A DNA stretch of 7,024 nucleotides from assembly GCF_000688655.1 (NCBI RefSeq), contig NZ_JIBO01000006.1, positions 91,760-98,783 of the forward strand. The letters run 5' to 3'. Below the pieces are notes generated by a model. It made no database searches, was not told where the DNA came from, and worked only from the letters and a program-made list of their open reading frames with translations. Origin of the DNA: Lonsdalea quercina subsp. quercina (lineage in GTDB: Bacteria; Pseudomonadota; Gammaproteobacteria; Enterobacterales; Enterobacteriaceae). Positions 1-6,968 of this stretch are shown piece after piece (the first letter of the stretch is position 1; each line of letters starts with the position of its first letter). Made by a program: the position numbers and the translations under genes.

Positions 1-536
1 TTCTGTTCTGCAACGGTCACCAACGCATCGATATCTCCGAAAGACATCCCTTTTTCTGCCGCCAGTTGCAGTTGCCAGCCGATTCGTTGTTCGGCAAAAA
101 AACTGGACCAGCGGCGGCGCCAGGCATTCGGCTGCGGGGTGGTGGAGAGGTCGTTATCGAAGTCAAAGCCAAACAGGAGTTGTTCGCTCCACTGGTGCAG
201 GCGCGCCAGCTGTTCGCCGAGACGCCAAGCGCCGTGCGCATCCAGCGGCCTGAATTCGATATATTGCAGGAGAAGGAAGCTGGTGTCTCGGTGGCTGCCG
301 ACGCCATATACCTTAGGAACGTGCACCGTTTCGCTGCGGGCCAGTAGTTCGAGCTGTTCCGCTTCCGCCCGGAATTTCGGCAGCATTTCCCGTGAGTCAC
401 TTTTGATAAAGACGTCGTGCTTGCCATAACGGAGATACCATGCGGAATGAATTTCTCCGCCTGGCAGTTCCCTGCGATCCCGTAATTCTCCCGGCCCCAA
501 ATGCTCTGCCAATAATTGACCGATCGAGTGCCACAT
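1..536 (-). CDS. yniA: Fructosamine/ketosamine kinase-family protein YniA, 5' part only
   Basis: The window holds the first 178 codons; the gene runs off the left edge. The product starts MWHSIGQLLAEHLG and continues with PGGEIHSAWYLRY (25-37), the glycine-rich nucleotide-binding loop, and VFIKSD with Lys45 as the likely ATP-contacting lysine. Further on are RLHQWSEQ, FDFDNDLSTTPQPN and FFAEQRIGWQLQLAAEKG, which match my memory of E. coli YniA almost residue for residue. The family (fructosamine kinase fold, aminoglycoside-phosphotransferase-like) phosphorylates sugar adducts on protein amines so that they fall off, a cytosolic repair role; the true substrate of bacterial YniA is less certain. 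The catalytic HGD motif lies beyond the edge, so activity cannot be judged. The start is supported by a perfect AGGAGG (544-549) seven bases upstream. The gene lies downstream of sitD on the same strand. Identification is confident. Confidence 0.93.
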   Translation of the reverse strand, partial: MWHSIGQLLAEHLGPGELRDRRELPGGEIHSAWYLRYGKHDVFIKSDSREMLPKFRAEAEQLELLARSETVHVPKVYGVGSHRDTSFLLLQYIEFRPLDAHGAWRLGEQLARLHQWSEQLLFGFDFDNDLSTTPQPNAWRRRWSSFFAEQRIGWQLQLAAEKGMSFGDIDALVTVAEQ

Positions 537-745
537 AGAGAAACCTCCTGTTGGAATGACGCGATATATCGTTACGTTAGCGGTTTATGTCCTCTGGAGC
601 TCGTCACCGTCGCCGTCCATCGCTATGATGCGTTTGGACTGACGACGGGCAGGGCAATGAAAGTTTGGGTTAAATATACGGCGCTGGATTCACCATACCG
701 CCAACCGTCATCTTTTGTCACTGTCGGCATTCTGAATTTTTGCGA
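537..745. other. sitD-yniA spacer without a gene
   Basis: About 209 bases separate the sitD stop from the yniA start on the same strand. I see no intrinsic terminator after sitD (no GC-rich stem followed by T residues on the minus strand) and no well-formed sigma70 promoter for yniA. A perfect 10-bp palindrome, CGATATATCG (562-571), lies just upstream of the yniA ribosome binding site. An open frame on the plus strand here has no relative I recognise. Whether yniA is read from the sit promoter or its own is open. Confidence 0.6.
544..549 (-). promoter_or_regulatory. Strong ribosome binding site of yniA
   Basis: On the minus strand this reads AGGAGG, the full anti-16S match, seven bases before the ATG at 536. 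It fixes the start of the gene, which is only partly in the window. Confidence 0.85.
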
Positions 746-1585
746 TTAAACGCGGCTGCGTGGGCGGCGAGACTTCACTTGGTGATAGCTCAGCGCGACG
801 GCAAACAGACATGCCTGAATAATGACGATGCACGGACCGGTTGCGCCATCGATATAAAAGCTCACCAGCGTGCCGGATACGCACGATAAAACGGATATTG
901 TGGTCGCGATAATCAGCATGCGGTCAAACGTCTTGCAGAGCATATAGGCGATGATACCGGGGGCGATCAGCATGGCGATCACCAGAATCACGCCGACGGC
1001 CTGTAAAGACGCGACGATAGTCAGCGACAGTAGGCACAGCAGCCCATAGTGCAGCCATTTAACCGGCAGTCCGATCACGCGGGCGTGGTTAGGATCGAAA
1101 CAGTACAACATGAAGTCCCGGCGGCGCAGCAGCACGATCGTCAATGTGCCGGCAGCGATAATGACGATTTGCCATAAGTCACTCGCTGAAATCCCCAGCA
1201 CGTTGCCAAACAGGATATGGGTAAGATGCTGGTCGCTGTCGACACGCGCAAACATCACAAGTCCCAGCGCGAACATACCGGAGAAAATAATCCCCATAAC
1301 GGTATCTTCCTTCACCCGACAATGGGTCTTTACATAGCCGGTGGCGACTGCGCAGAAGAGGCCGGAGGCGAAAGCCCCTATCGCCAGTGGCATGCCGAGT
1401 AAAAAGGCCAGCACAATCCCCGGCAGCACGGCGTGGGAAATCGCATCTCCCATTAAAGACCAGCCCTTCAGCACCAGGTAGCAGGACAGGACGGCGCAAA
1501 CAACGCCAGTGATGACCGCCGCCAGCAGGGCGCGTTGCATAAAAGGGTAGCTCAGCGGGTCGGTAATCCAATGTATCAGACTCAT
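746..1585 (-). CDS. sitD: Mn2+/Fe2+ ABC transporter, second membrane permease SitD
   Basis: A 279-residue, strongly hydrophobic ABC-3 family permease of the inner membrane that with SitC forms the channel for Mn2+ or Fe2+. Visible segments include a first membrane helix at about 18-38 and then the family motif [17 protein letters not shown] (40-56). Later hydrophobic stretches and the FYIDGATGPCIVIIQ motif near the C-terminus are also typical. It ends with a basic tail, KSRRPRSRV. Length fits YfeD/SitD relatives. The start overlaps the sitC stop by four bases (ATGA, 1582-1585), and a GGGGAGAG-type ribosome binding site lies inside the end of sitC, so translation is probably coupled. It is the last gene of the operon. 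It is a paralogue of SitC. Assignment as SitD rather than SitC rests on operon order. Confidence 0.93.
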   Translation of the reverse strand: MSLIHWITDPLSYPFMQRALLAAVITGVVCAVLSCYLVLKGWSLMGDAISHAVLPGIVLAFLLGMPLAIGAFASGLFCAVATGYVKTHCRVKEDTVMGIIFSGMFALGLVMFARVDSDQHLTHILFGNVLGISASDLWQIVIIAAGTLTIVLLRRRDFMLYCFDPNHARVIGLPVKWLHYGLLCLLSLTIVASLQAVGVILVIAMLIAPGIIAYMLCKTFDRMLIIATTISVLSCVSGTLVSFYIDGATGPCIVIIQACLFAVALSYHQVKSRRPRSRV

Positions 1586-2442
1586 AGGTTCTCTCCCCGG
1601 CTGGCCCGTCTGCGTTGGCGACGCGCAGCCAGCACGCCATGTTTTGGCGCAAACACAAAAGCTATCAGGAACACCAGCGTTTGTAGCGTGACGATAACGC
1701 CGCCGGTGGCGCCGTCAAGGAAGAAACTGATATAGGCGCCCATCGCGCTCGTCAGGGTTCCTACGGCGATGGAGATTAAAATCAGGTAACCAAATCTGTC
1801 GGTCAGCAGATACGCCGTCGCGCCCGGCGTAATTACCATAGCAATGACGAGAATCGCGCCTACGGTCTGTAGTGCGGCGACGGTGCAGGCGCTCAACAAG
1901 GTAAAAAACAGTATTTTCAGTCTCATCGGCGACAAGCCAAGCGAACTGGCATGGTTTTCATCGAAAAACACCGCCAGTAAATCTTTCCACCGCAGACATA
2001 ATATGAGGAAGGTGACGACAATGATCACCAATACCTGCAAAGCGTCTTCATCAGCAATGCCCAGAATATTGCCAAAGATAATTGACTGGACATTGATGGA
2101 CGTTGGGTTGAGCGAGATGATCAGTAGCCCTATGGCGAAAAAAGTCGAAAAAATAAAGCCAATAATAGCATCTTCTTTCAGGCGCGTTATTTGTCTGACG
2201 AACGTCATGGCCAATGCGGCCAGCATTCCGCTAAAAAACGCGCCAGCCGCATAAGGCAGCCCCAGCGCGTAGGCGCCGGCGACGCCCGGCACGACCGAAT
2301 GGGACAGGGCGTCGCCCATTAAAGACCAGCCCTTGAGCATCAGGTAGGCGGAGAGGAACGCGCAGACGGCGCCGACCATCGCGCTGACCCAGATGGCTTT
2401 CACCATGTAGTCGTAGCTAAAGGGAAGGAGTAATTCGCTCAT
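1582..2442 (-). CDS. sitC: Mn2+/Fe2+ ABC transporter, membrane permease SitC
   Basis: A 286-residue ABC-3 family permease, the partner of SitD in the inner membrane. It shows a hydrophobic helix at about 15-36 followed by [17 protein letters not shown] (37-53), the same signature as in SitD, then a series of hydrophobic helices. Near the C-terminus come [16 protein letters not shown] and a strongly basic tail ending [13 protein letters not shown]. Length and motif order match SitC/YfeC. The ATG overlaps the sitB stop (ATGA, 2439-2442), with a GGGGGAG ribosome binding site about eleven bases upstream, inside sitB. The transported metal cannot be read from the permease itself; manganese and iron are known for the family. 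Confidence 0.94.
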   Translation of the reverse strand: MSELLLPFSYDYMVKAIWVSAMVGAVCAFLSAYLMLKGWSLMGDALSHSVVPGVAGAYALGLPYAAGAFFSGMLAALAMTFVRQITRLKEDAIIGFIFSTFFAIGLLIISLNPTSINVQSIIFGNILGIADEDALQVLVIIVVTFLILCLRWKDLLAVFFDENHASSLGLSPMRLKILFFTLLSACTVAALQTVGAILVIAMVITPGATAYLLTDRFGYLILISIAVGTLTSAMGAYISFFLDGATGGVIVTLQTLVFLIAFVFAPKHGVLAARRQRRRASRGENL

Positions 2443-3344
2443 GGCGTTTTTTTCTCCCCCGGCTGCTGGCTAAACGTCGGTGGATCGCTTTTGGTCGAAC
2501 CGTAAAACACGGCGGGACGTTCGTCATCCGTTAATACCGTTACGCAGCGACTATCGTCGTCAGCGTGCAGATTGGCCCCCCCCAAGTTGATATGACGAAG
2601 TACACCGCCAAAGGTTTTCTCCAGATTGGACTGCGTAAACGTGCTATGAGTGGGACCTGAGGCGAGAACGGTTTGATTGACCAAAATGACCTGGTCGCAG
2701 AACTCCGGCACGCTGCCGAGATTGTGGGTGGCGACAAGGATGAGATGACCTTCTGTCCGTAAAGCGCGTAGCAGGTCGACGATGGCATTTTCCGTTTGAA
2801 CATCTACGCCGGTAAACGGTTCGTCGAGCAATAAAACGCTCCCCTGTTGAGCCAGCGCCCTCGCGAGAAAAACTCGTTTTTTCTGGCCGCCGGACAGCTC
2901 GCCGATTTGACGTTCGCGTAGGCTAGAAAGCCCGACACGTTCAAGCGCCTCCGCAACGATAGCTTTATCTTTCGCTCCCGGTATTCGCAGGAAGTTCATC
3001 TTCCCATAGCGGCCCATCATGACGACGTCGTAAACGCGTACTGGAAAATTCCAGTCAACTTCCTCTGTTTGCGGTACATAGGCAATCAGGTTTTGTTTCA
3101 GTGCGGAAGCGATAGGTTGCCGATTAAGTTTTACCTCTCCGCTGGTGGGCTTCACTAGTCCCATAATGCTTTTAAACAGAGTGGATTTACCGCTTCCATT
3201 GACACCGACCAACGCGCAAATCGTGCCGTCGGTCAATGAAAAGGAGGCATCTCGGATAGCCTGGTGACCGTTATTGTAAGTGACAGAAACGGACTGTACC
3301 TCCAACGACAGCTGATCAGTTGTTGCCTCTGCCGATTGATTCAT
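2439..3344 (-). CDS. sitB: Mn2+/Fe2+ ABC transporter ATPase SitB
   Basis: A 301-residue cytoplasmic ATPase that powers the SitCD channel. Motifs are all present and in order: Walker [10 protein letters not shown] (47-55), Q-loop Gln92 in [10 protein letters not shown], signature LSGGQKKR (150-157), Walker B VLLLDEP (170-176) and switch His207 in VATHNL. After the ATPase domain comes a tail with [15 protein letters not shown], which I recall as shared by YfeB/SitB relatives, then a Pro/Ser/Lys-rich end. The start overlaps the sitA stop by four bases, with AAAGGA (3353-3358) eight bases upstream. A run of eight G residues (minus strand) lies at 2576-2583, in codons for about residues 254-257; loss of one G would replace the tail and stop at 2540, giving about 267 residues. 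The frame is intact here. Confidence 0.95.
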   Translation of the reverse strand: MNQSAEATTDQLSLEVQSVSVTYNNGHQAIRDASFSLTDGTICALVGVNGSGKSTLFKSIMGLVKPTSGEVKLNRQPIASALKQNLIAYVPQTEEVDWNFPVRVYDVVMMGRYGKMNFLRIPGAKDKAIVAEALERVGLSSLRERQIGELSGGQKKRVFLARALAQQGSVLLLDEPFTGVDVQTENAIVDLLRALRTEGHLILVATHNLGSVPEFCDQVILVNQTVLASGPTHSTFTQSNLEKTFGGVLRHINLGGANLHADDDSRCVTVLTDDERPAVFYGSTKSDPPTFSQQPGEKKTP

Positions 3345-4252
3345 CGTTCGAATCCTTTAGCGATGGTATCGACCGTGACCCGAAGCAGGTCCAGATAACT
3401 GGGAACCGGTCCGTCTTGAGTGGACAGAGAGTCGACATATAACACTCCGCCGTATTTGGCGCCGGTTTCTTTACTTACCTGGCGTGCTGGTTTATCGGAA
3501 ACGGTGCTTTCGCTGAAAATAACGGGAATGTGTTTTTGACGGACCTGATCGATCACCCGGCGAACCTGCTGCGGCGAGCCTTGCTCATCAGCATTGATCG
3601 GCCAGAGATAGATCTCGTTCAGATGGTAATCCTTGGCGAGATAGCTAAATGCGCCTTCGCTGGTCGCTAACCAGCGCTGCTCCGCTGGAATGCGCGCGAG
3701 TCGCTCGCGCAGTGGGGCATCCATGGCTCTAATTTTTTCGGAATACATGCGGGCGTTCTCGTTATAAGTATCTGCATGGGCAGGGTCGTACTTTACTAGC
3801 CCCTGACGAATATTCTCGACGTAGATCAGTGCGTTAGTGGGGGACATCCATGCGTGAGGATTCGGATTGCCATTGTAAGGGCCTTCTCGGATGGGAAGAG
3901 GCGTGATGCCTTCGGTTACTACGACGGCAGGTACGTTTTTTATGTTCTCAAAAAAGCGTGTGAACCAGCGCTCCAGATTCATCCCATTCCACAAGATCAG
4001 TTGGGCCGACTGAGTTTTGACAATATCTCGCGGTGTGGGTTGATAATCATGGATATCCGCGCCGGCTTTGGCGATGGAGACTACCGTCGCGGCATCGCCA
4101 GCAACGTTTTGTGCCATATCCTGAATAATCGTCGAGGTTGTTACAACACGGAATTTATCAGCAGCGTGTACGGGCGATAAGGTCAATGCACTGCAAAACA
4201 ACCAGACGAAGGTATAGAAAAAAACGGAAAGAGAGTGTCGAGACGAATTCAT
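3341..4252 (-). CDS. sitA: Mn2+/Fe2+ ABC transporter, periplasmic binding protein SitA
   Basis: A 303-residue cluster A-I (ZnuA/PsaA/YfeA-type) metal-binding protein of the periplasm that captures Mn2+ or Fe2+ and delivers it to SitCD. It begins with a signal peptide (hydrophobic core about 8-26, likely cut after SPVHA at residue 30). Four residues line up with the YfeA metal ligands at a constant offset of eight: His68 (in IHDYQP), His133 (in PNPHAWMSP), Glu199 (in TSEGAFSY) and Asp274 (in YVDSLS). The absence of a His-rich loop argues against a ZnuA zinc protein. There is no lipobox, so it is soluble rather than a lipoprotein. It is the first gene of the operon. The start is supported by GAGGA (4259-4263) six bases upstream and by the Fur-box promoter before it. 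Confidence 0.95.
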   Translation of the reverse strand: MNSSRHSLSVFFYTFVWLFCSALTLSPVHAADKFRVVTTSTIIQDMAQNVAGDAATVVSIAKAGADIHDYQPTPRDIVKTQSAQLILWNGMNLERWFTRFFENIKNVPAVVVTEGITPLPIREGPYNGNPNPHAWMSPTNALIYVENIRQGLVKYDPAHADTYNENARMYSEKIRAMDAPLRERLARIPAEQRWLATSEGAFSYLAKDYHLNEIYLWPINADEQGSPQQVRRVIDQVRQKHIPVIFSESTVSDKPARQVSKETGAKYGGVLYVDSLSTQDGPVPSYLDLLRVTVDTIAKGFER

Positions 4253-4283
4253 TCAAAGTCCTCGAGGCTAATTGTATGGTTTA

Positions 4284-4302
4284 AATGATAATACTTATCA
4301 TT
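4284..4302. promoter_or_regulatory. Fur box over the sitA transcription start
   Basis: A 19-bp inverted repeat with perfect 8-bp arms, AATGATAA and TTATCATT, around the spacer TAC. It closely matches the classical Fur consensus of GATAAT-type repeats. It lies immediately downstream of the sitA -10 and covers the predicted start point, the usual position for repression by Fe2+-Fur. No convincing separate MntR palindrome was seen, although MntR also represses sit operons in relatives. Confidence 0.85.
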
Positions 4303-4308
4303 CAATTT

Positions 4309-4337
4309 ATGGTATGACGCTCTCGAATCAGTGTCAA
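4309..4337 (-). promoter_or_regulatory. sigma70 promoter of sitABCD
   Basis: On the minus strand a perfect -35 TTGACA (4332-4337) is followed after exactly 17 bases by the -10 TACCAT (4309-4314), four of six matches to consensus. Transcription would start near 4301-4303, inside the Fur box, giving a leader of about 50 bases before the sitA ATG. The good spacing and perfect -35 make this the best promoter in the window. Confidence 0.75.
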
Positions 4338-4485
4338 TCTTTCCGATTTCTGTACAATCGCTGTAAACAAGAGAGTGTAAGGCTGTAGGGCGTTGGGCTC
4401 GCTAAGTTCTGCCTTAGTTAACAGATTAGCGCAAGATTAATGAATGTCGTTAAATGTTACAAAGTTTGTGTGGTTGTCTTGAGGC

Positions 4486-4496
4486 TATAATTCTTA
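4486..4496 (+). promoter_or_regulatory. Possible promoter -10 for the yobF-cspC transcript
   Basis: A perfect TATAAT at 4486-4491 in the context GGCTATAATTCTTA. There is no good -35 at 16-18 bases upstream, and the preceding C with the A/T-rich downstream part resembles a sigmaS-type -10. It would give a leader of roughly 540 bases before yobF, which is long. Tentative. Confidence 0.3.
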
Positions 4497-4990
4497 TGGA
4501 GACCATTTTCCCACGCGTGAGCTGCCTCTAACGCATCAAAAGGGCCTTATCTCAAAGGTGTCAACACTGGAATGTGGCGTCATCGTCGCCGCTGGTTTTC
4601 TATCAAACCGATAGTGCGAAAGTGTTTGTTTTATAGGCTTTGATATTATCGAAAAGGGTGGCTGAGTAACGCAGAAAAAGAAGAAGAGAATGTTCGTTCT
4701 ATATTAAAACCAGTGTTTAGTGTTAGCAGTTCAAGGTACTGATGTTTTCTCGTCCAATGAGATGTAATGCTATCTATCCATAATGACAAATTAATTAATC
4801 AGGTTACTGGCGAGCTGACGTGAGGGTGCCATAATAATCATGTCTAGAGTAAGGTTACGTTGTGTGTTCATTTTTATCATCAAACTGCGCACTAATAATG
4901 CCAGCTATTAGAATTAGATATACGAATAAAGCATGAAATATACAAATATGTGCGTCGTGCCAACCATTGGTAAAAAATGGCTTGCCAAGG

Positions 4991-5007
4991 ATCACAGAGT
5001 ATGTGAT
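4991..5007 (+). other. Small inverted repeat in the yobF leader
   Basis: ATCACA (4991-4996) and TGTGAT (5002-5007) are perfect complements around the 5-base loop GAGTA. The repeat ends 18 bases before the GAGG ribosome binding site of yobF. It could be an RNA hairpin or a protein site. The half-sites are in the wrong orientation for CRP (TGTGA...TCACA), so it is not a CRP box. Confidence 0.4.
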
Positions 5008-5042
5008 AACGCATTTGGATGAAACGAGGTTCAGTTCTGTAT

Positions 5043-5177
5043 ATGAATGGCATTTTCCGTAAAGAAGTCTTGAGTACTAACGTTCACGTTGAATACCACT
5101 TCTCTGTCGATCCTTACTTTGGTGCCTCTAGCAGCAACGACTCAAATTTATCTGTACAACGCCTTCGGGCGGTCTAG
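5043..5177 (+). CDS. yobF: Small stress-associated protein YobF (DUF2527)
   Basis: A 44-residue protein, [21 protein letters not shown] followed by [23 protein letters not shown]. It lines up along its whole length with my memory of E. coli YobF ([21 protein letters not shown]...PYIGAS...SN...LS...LRA), and like it sits just before cspC. The function is unknown; E. coli YobF is known as a small protein that accumulates on heat shock. It has no signal peptide or membrane segment. The Cys residues of the E. coli protein are replaced here, so they cannot be essential metal or disulfide residues. The ribosome binding site is GAGG (5026-5029), a rather long 13 bases before the ATG. An in-frame ATG at 5019 lacks such a site and would add MKRGSVLY, so 5043 is preferred. 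The stop lies 22 bases before cspC, so the two genes are probably one transcript. Confidence 0.88.
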   Translation: MNGIFRKEVLSTNVHVEYHFSVDPYFGASSSNDSNLSVQRLRAV

Positions 5178-5199
5178 AACGTTTAAAGGAAATATTGAA

Positions 5200-5409
5200 A
5201 TGGCAAAGATTAAAGGTCAGGTTAAGTGGTTCAACGAGTCTAAAGGTTTTGGCTTCATTACTCCGGCTGACGGCAGCAAAGATGTATTCGTACATTTCTC
5301 TGCAATTCAGGGTAATGGCTTCAAAACTCTGGCTGAAGGCCAGAACGTTGAGTTTGAAATTCAGGATGGCCAGAAAGGTCCTTCAGCAGTAAACGTCACT
5401 GCACTGTAA
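5200..5409 (+). CDS. cspC: Cold-shock-domain RNA-binding protein CspC
   Basis: A 69-residue single cold-shock domain, almost identical to E. coli CspC. The RNP1 motif KGFGFI (15-20) and RNP2 motif DVFVHF (28-33) carry the aromatic residues that stack on single-stranded RNA or DNA. Trp10 and Phe11 of the KWFN segment add to that surface. In E. coli, CspC is made at normal temperature, melts RNA secondary structure, acts as a transcription antiterminator and stabilises rpoS and other stress mRNAs. The start at 5200 gives the standard family length and has AAAGGA (5185-5190) nine bases upstream. A longer in-frame frame from 5089 overlaps yobF in another frame and adds sequence with no relative. 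It is followed by an intrinsic terminator. CspE is the closest alternative, but the sequence and yobF linkage favour CspC. Confidence 0.97.
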   Translation: MAKIKGQVKWFNESKGFGFITPADGSKDVFVHFSAIQGNGFKTLAEGQNVEFEIQDGQKGPSAVNVTAL

Positions 5410-5428
5410 TTTACACATTCTGCGTAAT

Positions 5429-5460
5429 AAAACCCGCCTTGATGCGGGTTTTTTGTTTTT
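5429..5460 (+). terminator. Intrinsic terminator after cspC
   Basis: A 9-bp stem, AAAACCCGC (5429-5437) with GCGGGTTTT (5444-5452), closes on the 6-base loop CTTGAT and runs into TTTTTTGTTTTT. It starts 19 bases after the cspC stop and separates cspC from rlmA, which begins only 37 bases after the T tract. Confidence 0.93.
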
Positions 5461-5496
5461 GTCGTCAGCCGAACTATGCAACAAAAAGGTAACAAG

Positions 5497-6315
5497 ATGT
5501 CGTCTGCGCTTTACCAATGCCCCCTGTGCCATCAGCCCCTTCAACCCGAACCCTCCCGCTGGACCTGCGGACAACACCATTTCGATCGCGCGAAAGAAGG
5601 GTACGTCAATCTGCTCCCAGTGCAGTTCAAGCGCTCAAAACAGCCCGGAGACAATGCGGAAATGATGCAGGCCCGTCGCGCATTTCTGGATGCGGGCCAT
5701 TATTTGCCTCTACGCGATCATCTGTGCGCGGCGCTAAAAAGCCAATTGACGGAGCAGGCTGAGGCGGTATTGGATATTGGCTGTGGCGAAGGGTATTACA
5801 CGGATGCATTGTCATCATGCCTGGCGGATGACGGCGTACAGGTTTGTGGTTTAGATGTCTCTAAAGTGGCGATCCAACGCGCCGCACGCCGGTATCATCG
5901 TGTGGATTTTTGCGTTGCATCTAGCCAGCGTCTACCGTTCAACGCGCACTCATTGGATGCGGTATTGAAGATTTACGCTCCTTGTAACGATCAAGAGCTG
6001 GAGCGCGTTGTGAAGCCGGACGGTCTGGTGATGACGGTTTCTCCCGGTCCGCGACATTTATATCAGTTGAAAGAGCGCATTTATCGAGAGGTAAAACTGC
6101 ATCCAATAAAGGAAGAAACGCTGGTGGGATTTAAGCTGGAAGACACGAAGACGCTTAGCTACATCCTGTCTCTAACAGGCGAGGAAGCGGCGGCGCTATT
6201 GCAAATGACGCCTTTTGCATGGAAGGCGTCACCGGAGGTGATGGCGTCATTGACGGCTGAATCACTGTTTGAATGTGAAACGGATTTTCTGATTCGAACG
6301 CACCGCAAGCTGTAA
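5497..6315 (+). CDS. rlmA: 23S rRNA (guanine745-N1)-methyltransferase RlmA
   Basis: A 272-residue cytosolic enzyme that uses S-adenosylmethionine to methylate N1 of G745 in 23S rRNA (helix 35). The N-terminus holds the zinc site of the family: Cys8 and Cys11 in CPLC, then Cys24 and His28. [11 protein letters not shown] and [19 protein letters not shown] follow, both hallmarks of RlmA. The methyltransferase motif I is [11 protein letters not shown] (91-101), with [16 protein letters not shown] as the next strand and an IYAPC segment further on. QMTPFAW near the C-terminus also matches. The length is close to the 269 residues of the E. coli enzyme. The ATG at 5497 is chosen over the one at 5476 because AAGG (5486-5489) lies seven bases upstream and the N-terminus then matches the family. 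There is little room for a promoter of its own. It is convergent with mntP. Confidence 0.96.
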   Translation: MSSALYQCPLCHQPLQPEPSRWTCGQHHFDRAKEGYVNLLPVQFKRSKQPGDNAEMMQARRAFLDAGHYLPLRDHLCAALKSQLTEQAEAVLDIGCGEGYYTDALSSCLADDGVQVCGLDVSKVAIQRAARRYHRVDFCVASSQRLPFNAHSLDAVLKIYAPCNDQELERVVKPDGLVMTVSPGPRHLYQLKERIYREVKLHPIKEETLVGFKLEDTKTLSYILSLTGEEAAALLQMTPFAWKASPEVMASLTAESLFECETDFLIRTHRKL

Positions 6316-6362
6316 TCGTGATAAATAGGGCGGCGAAAGAAAGGCTCGCTTCGTCGACCTGA

Positions 6363-6941
6363 TCATCCGGCCAGGCTGGATAGATGGCTGTGCAGAATAT
6401 TACACCCGATACCAATGAGCACTACGCCGCCCATGATCTCCGCTTTCTTACCGAGCAGCGGACCGACGTAACGTCCAATCATCATACCGAAGGTGACCAT
6501 AATCATGGTGGCGCATCCAATTACCATCGCTGTGTGAACAATATTGACCTGCAGGAAAGCGAGTCCCACCCCTATCGCCATCGCGTCAAGACTGGTGGCG
6601 ATAGCGGTGCAAACTAACGTAAATAGACCGTGTTTGCGGAGTTTACCGTTATGGGCGGAGGTTTCTTCACCCTTGAATCCTTCGACGATCATACGTGTGC
6701 CGAGGATTAACAGCAGGCTGAAAGCGACCCAGTGGTCCCATTCAATAATGAAGCGACTGGCGTAGAAGCCGAGGCCCCAACCGATTAATGGCGTGATGGC
6801 TTCGATGAGACCGAAAATGAGTCCTGTGCGGATGGCATCGCTAAAGCGAGGCTTGTGTAAGGCGGCGCCTTTACCAATTGAAGCGGCGAAAGCATCCATG
6901 GACATGCCAAAGGCAAGAATTAGAGTTGCAGATAGATTCAT
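6363..6941 (-). CDS. mntP: Manganese exporter MntP (YebN)
   Basis: A 192-residue inner-membrane protein that pumps Mn2+ out of the cell. It consists of two related three-helix halves. The first has [21 protein letters not shown] with Asp16, the second [19 protein letters not shown] with Asp119; these aspartates correspond to ones important for export in E. coli MntP. A charged linker (about 90-104, [15 protein letters not shown]) joins the halves. Length is close to the 188 residues of E. coli. The start at 6941 gives the family N-terminus [12 protein letters not shown] and has GAGG (6951-6954) nine bases upstream. An in-frame ATG at 7016 would add 25 residues encoded by the leader hairpin, so it is rejected. 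In relatives it is activated by MntR and by a yybP-ykoY Mn2+ riboswitch. Its stop lies 47 bases from the rlmA stop. Confidence 0.96.
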   Translation of the reverse strand: MNLSATLILAFGMSMDAFAASIGKGAALHKPRFSDAIRTGLIFGLIEAITPLIGWGLGFYASRFIIEWDHWVAFSLLLILGTRMIVEGFKGEETSAHNGKLRKHGLFTLVCTAIATSLDAMAIGVGLAFLQVNIVHTAMVIGCATMIMVTFGMMIGRYVGPLLGKKAEIMGGVVLIGIGCNILHSHLSSLAG

Positions 6942-6968
6942 TGTAAATAGCCTCGGCGGGGCGTTTCT

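Larger units (their letters stand above)
4338..5042. other. Long AT-rich interval between sitA promoter and yobF
   Basis: About 700 bases without a recognisable gene on either strand. The composition is visibly richer in A and T than the flanking genes. Only very short frames occur (for example 4496-4531, 4572-4643 and 4839-4910), none with a recognisable relative. The genes next to yobF in E. coli (yebO, mgrB) are not present. It must hold the promoter and leader of yobF-cspC. The clearest -10 is TATAAT at 4486-4491. A small inverted repeat (4991-5007) lies close to yobF. Confidence 0.6.

Noticed and set aside
17..427. 136-codon minus-strand frame at the left edge
   Set aside because: It is a different frame inside yniA; the yniA frame matches a known protein, this one does not.
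516..749. 77-codon plus-strand open frame
   Set aside because: It overlaps the yniA start and its ribosome binding site on the other strand, and shows no recognisable domain and no ribosome binding site.
1179..1658. 159-codon minus-strand frame across the sitC/sitD junction
   Set aside because: Out-of-frame shadow of two well-supported membrane permeases.
3854..4180. 108-codon plus-strand frame inside sitA
   Set aside because: Antisense shadow; sitA has a signal peptide and all four metal ligands in the other strand.
4351..4370. LexA-like CTGT elements near the sitA promoter
   Set aside because: Two CTGTA copies are in direct orientation and lack the CTGT-N8-ACAG arrangement.
4572..4643. 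23-codon Arg-rich frame (MWRHRRRWFSIK...) with AAAGGTG eleven bases upstream
   Set aside because: Plausible spacing but no recognisable relative and very short; not enough to call a gene.
4839..4910. 23-codon frame MSRVRLRCVFIFIIK... considered as an mgrB remnant
   Set aside because: Only the basic-then-hydrophobic start resembles MgrB; the conserved cysteines and C-terminal part of MgrB are missing.
4991..5007. CRP site
   Set aside because: The half-sites are inverted relative to TGTGA-N6-TCACA.
5089..5199. 37-residue N-terminal extension of cspC
   Set aside because: It overlaps yobF in another frame, and CspC has a standard 69-residue length with its own ribosome binding site at 5185-5190.
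6316..6362. Bidirectional terminator between rlmA and mntP
   Set aside because: A weak CGGCGAA/TTCGTCG pairing exists, but no T tract follows on either strand.
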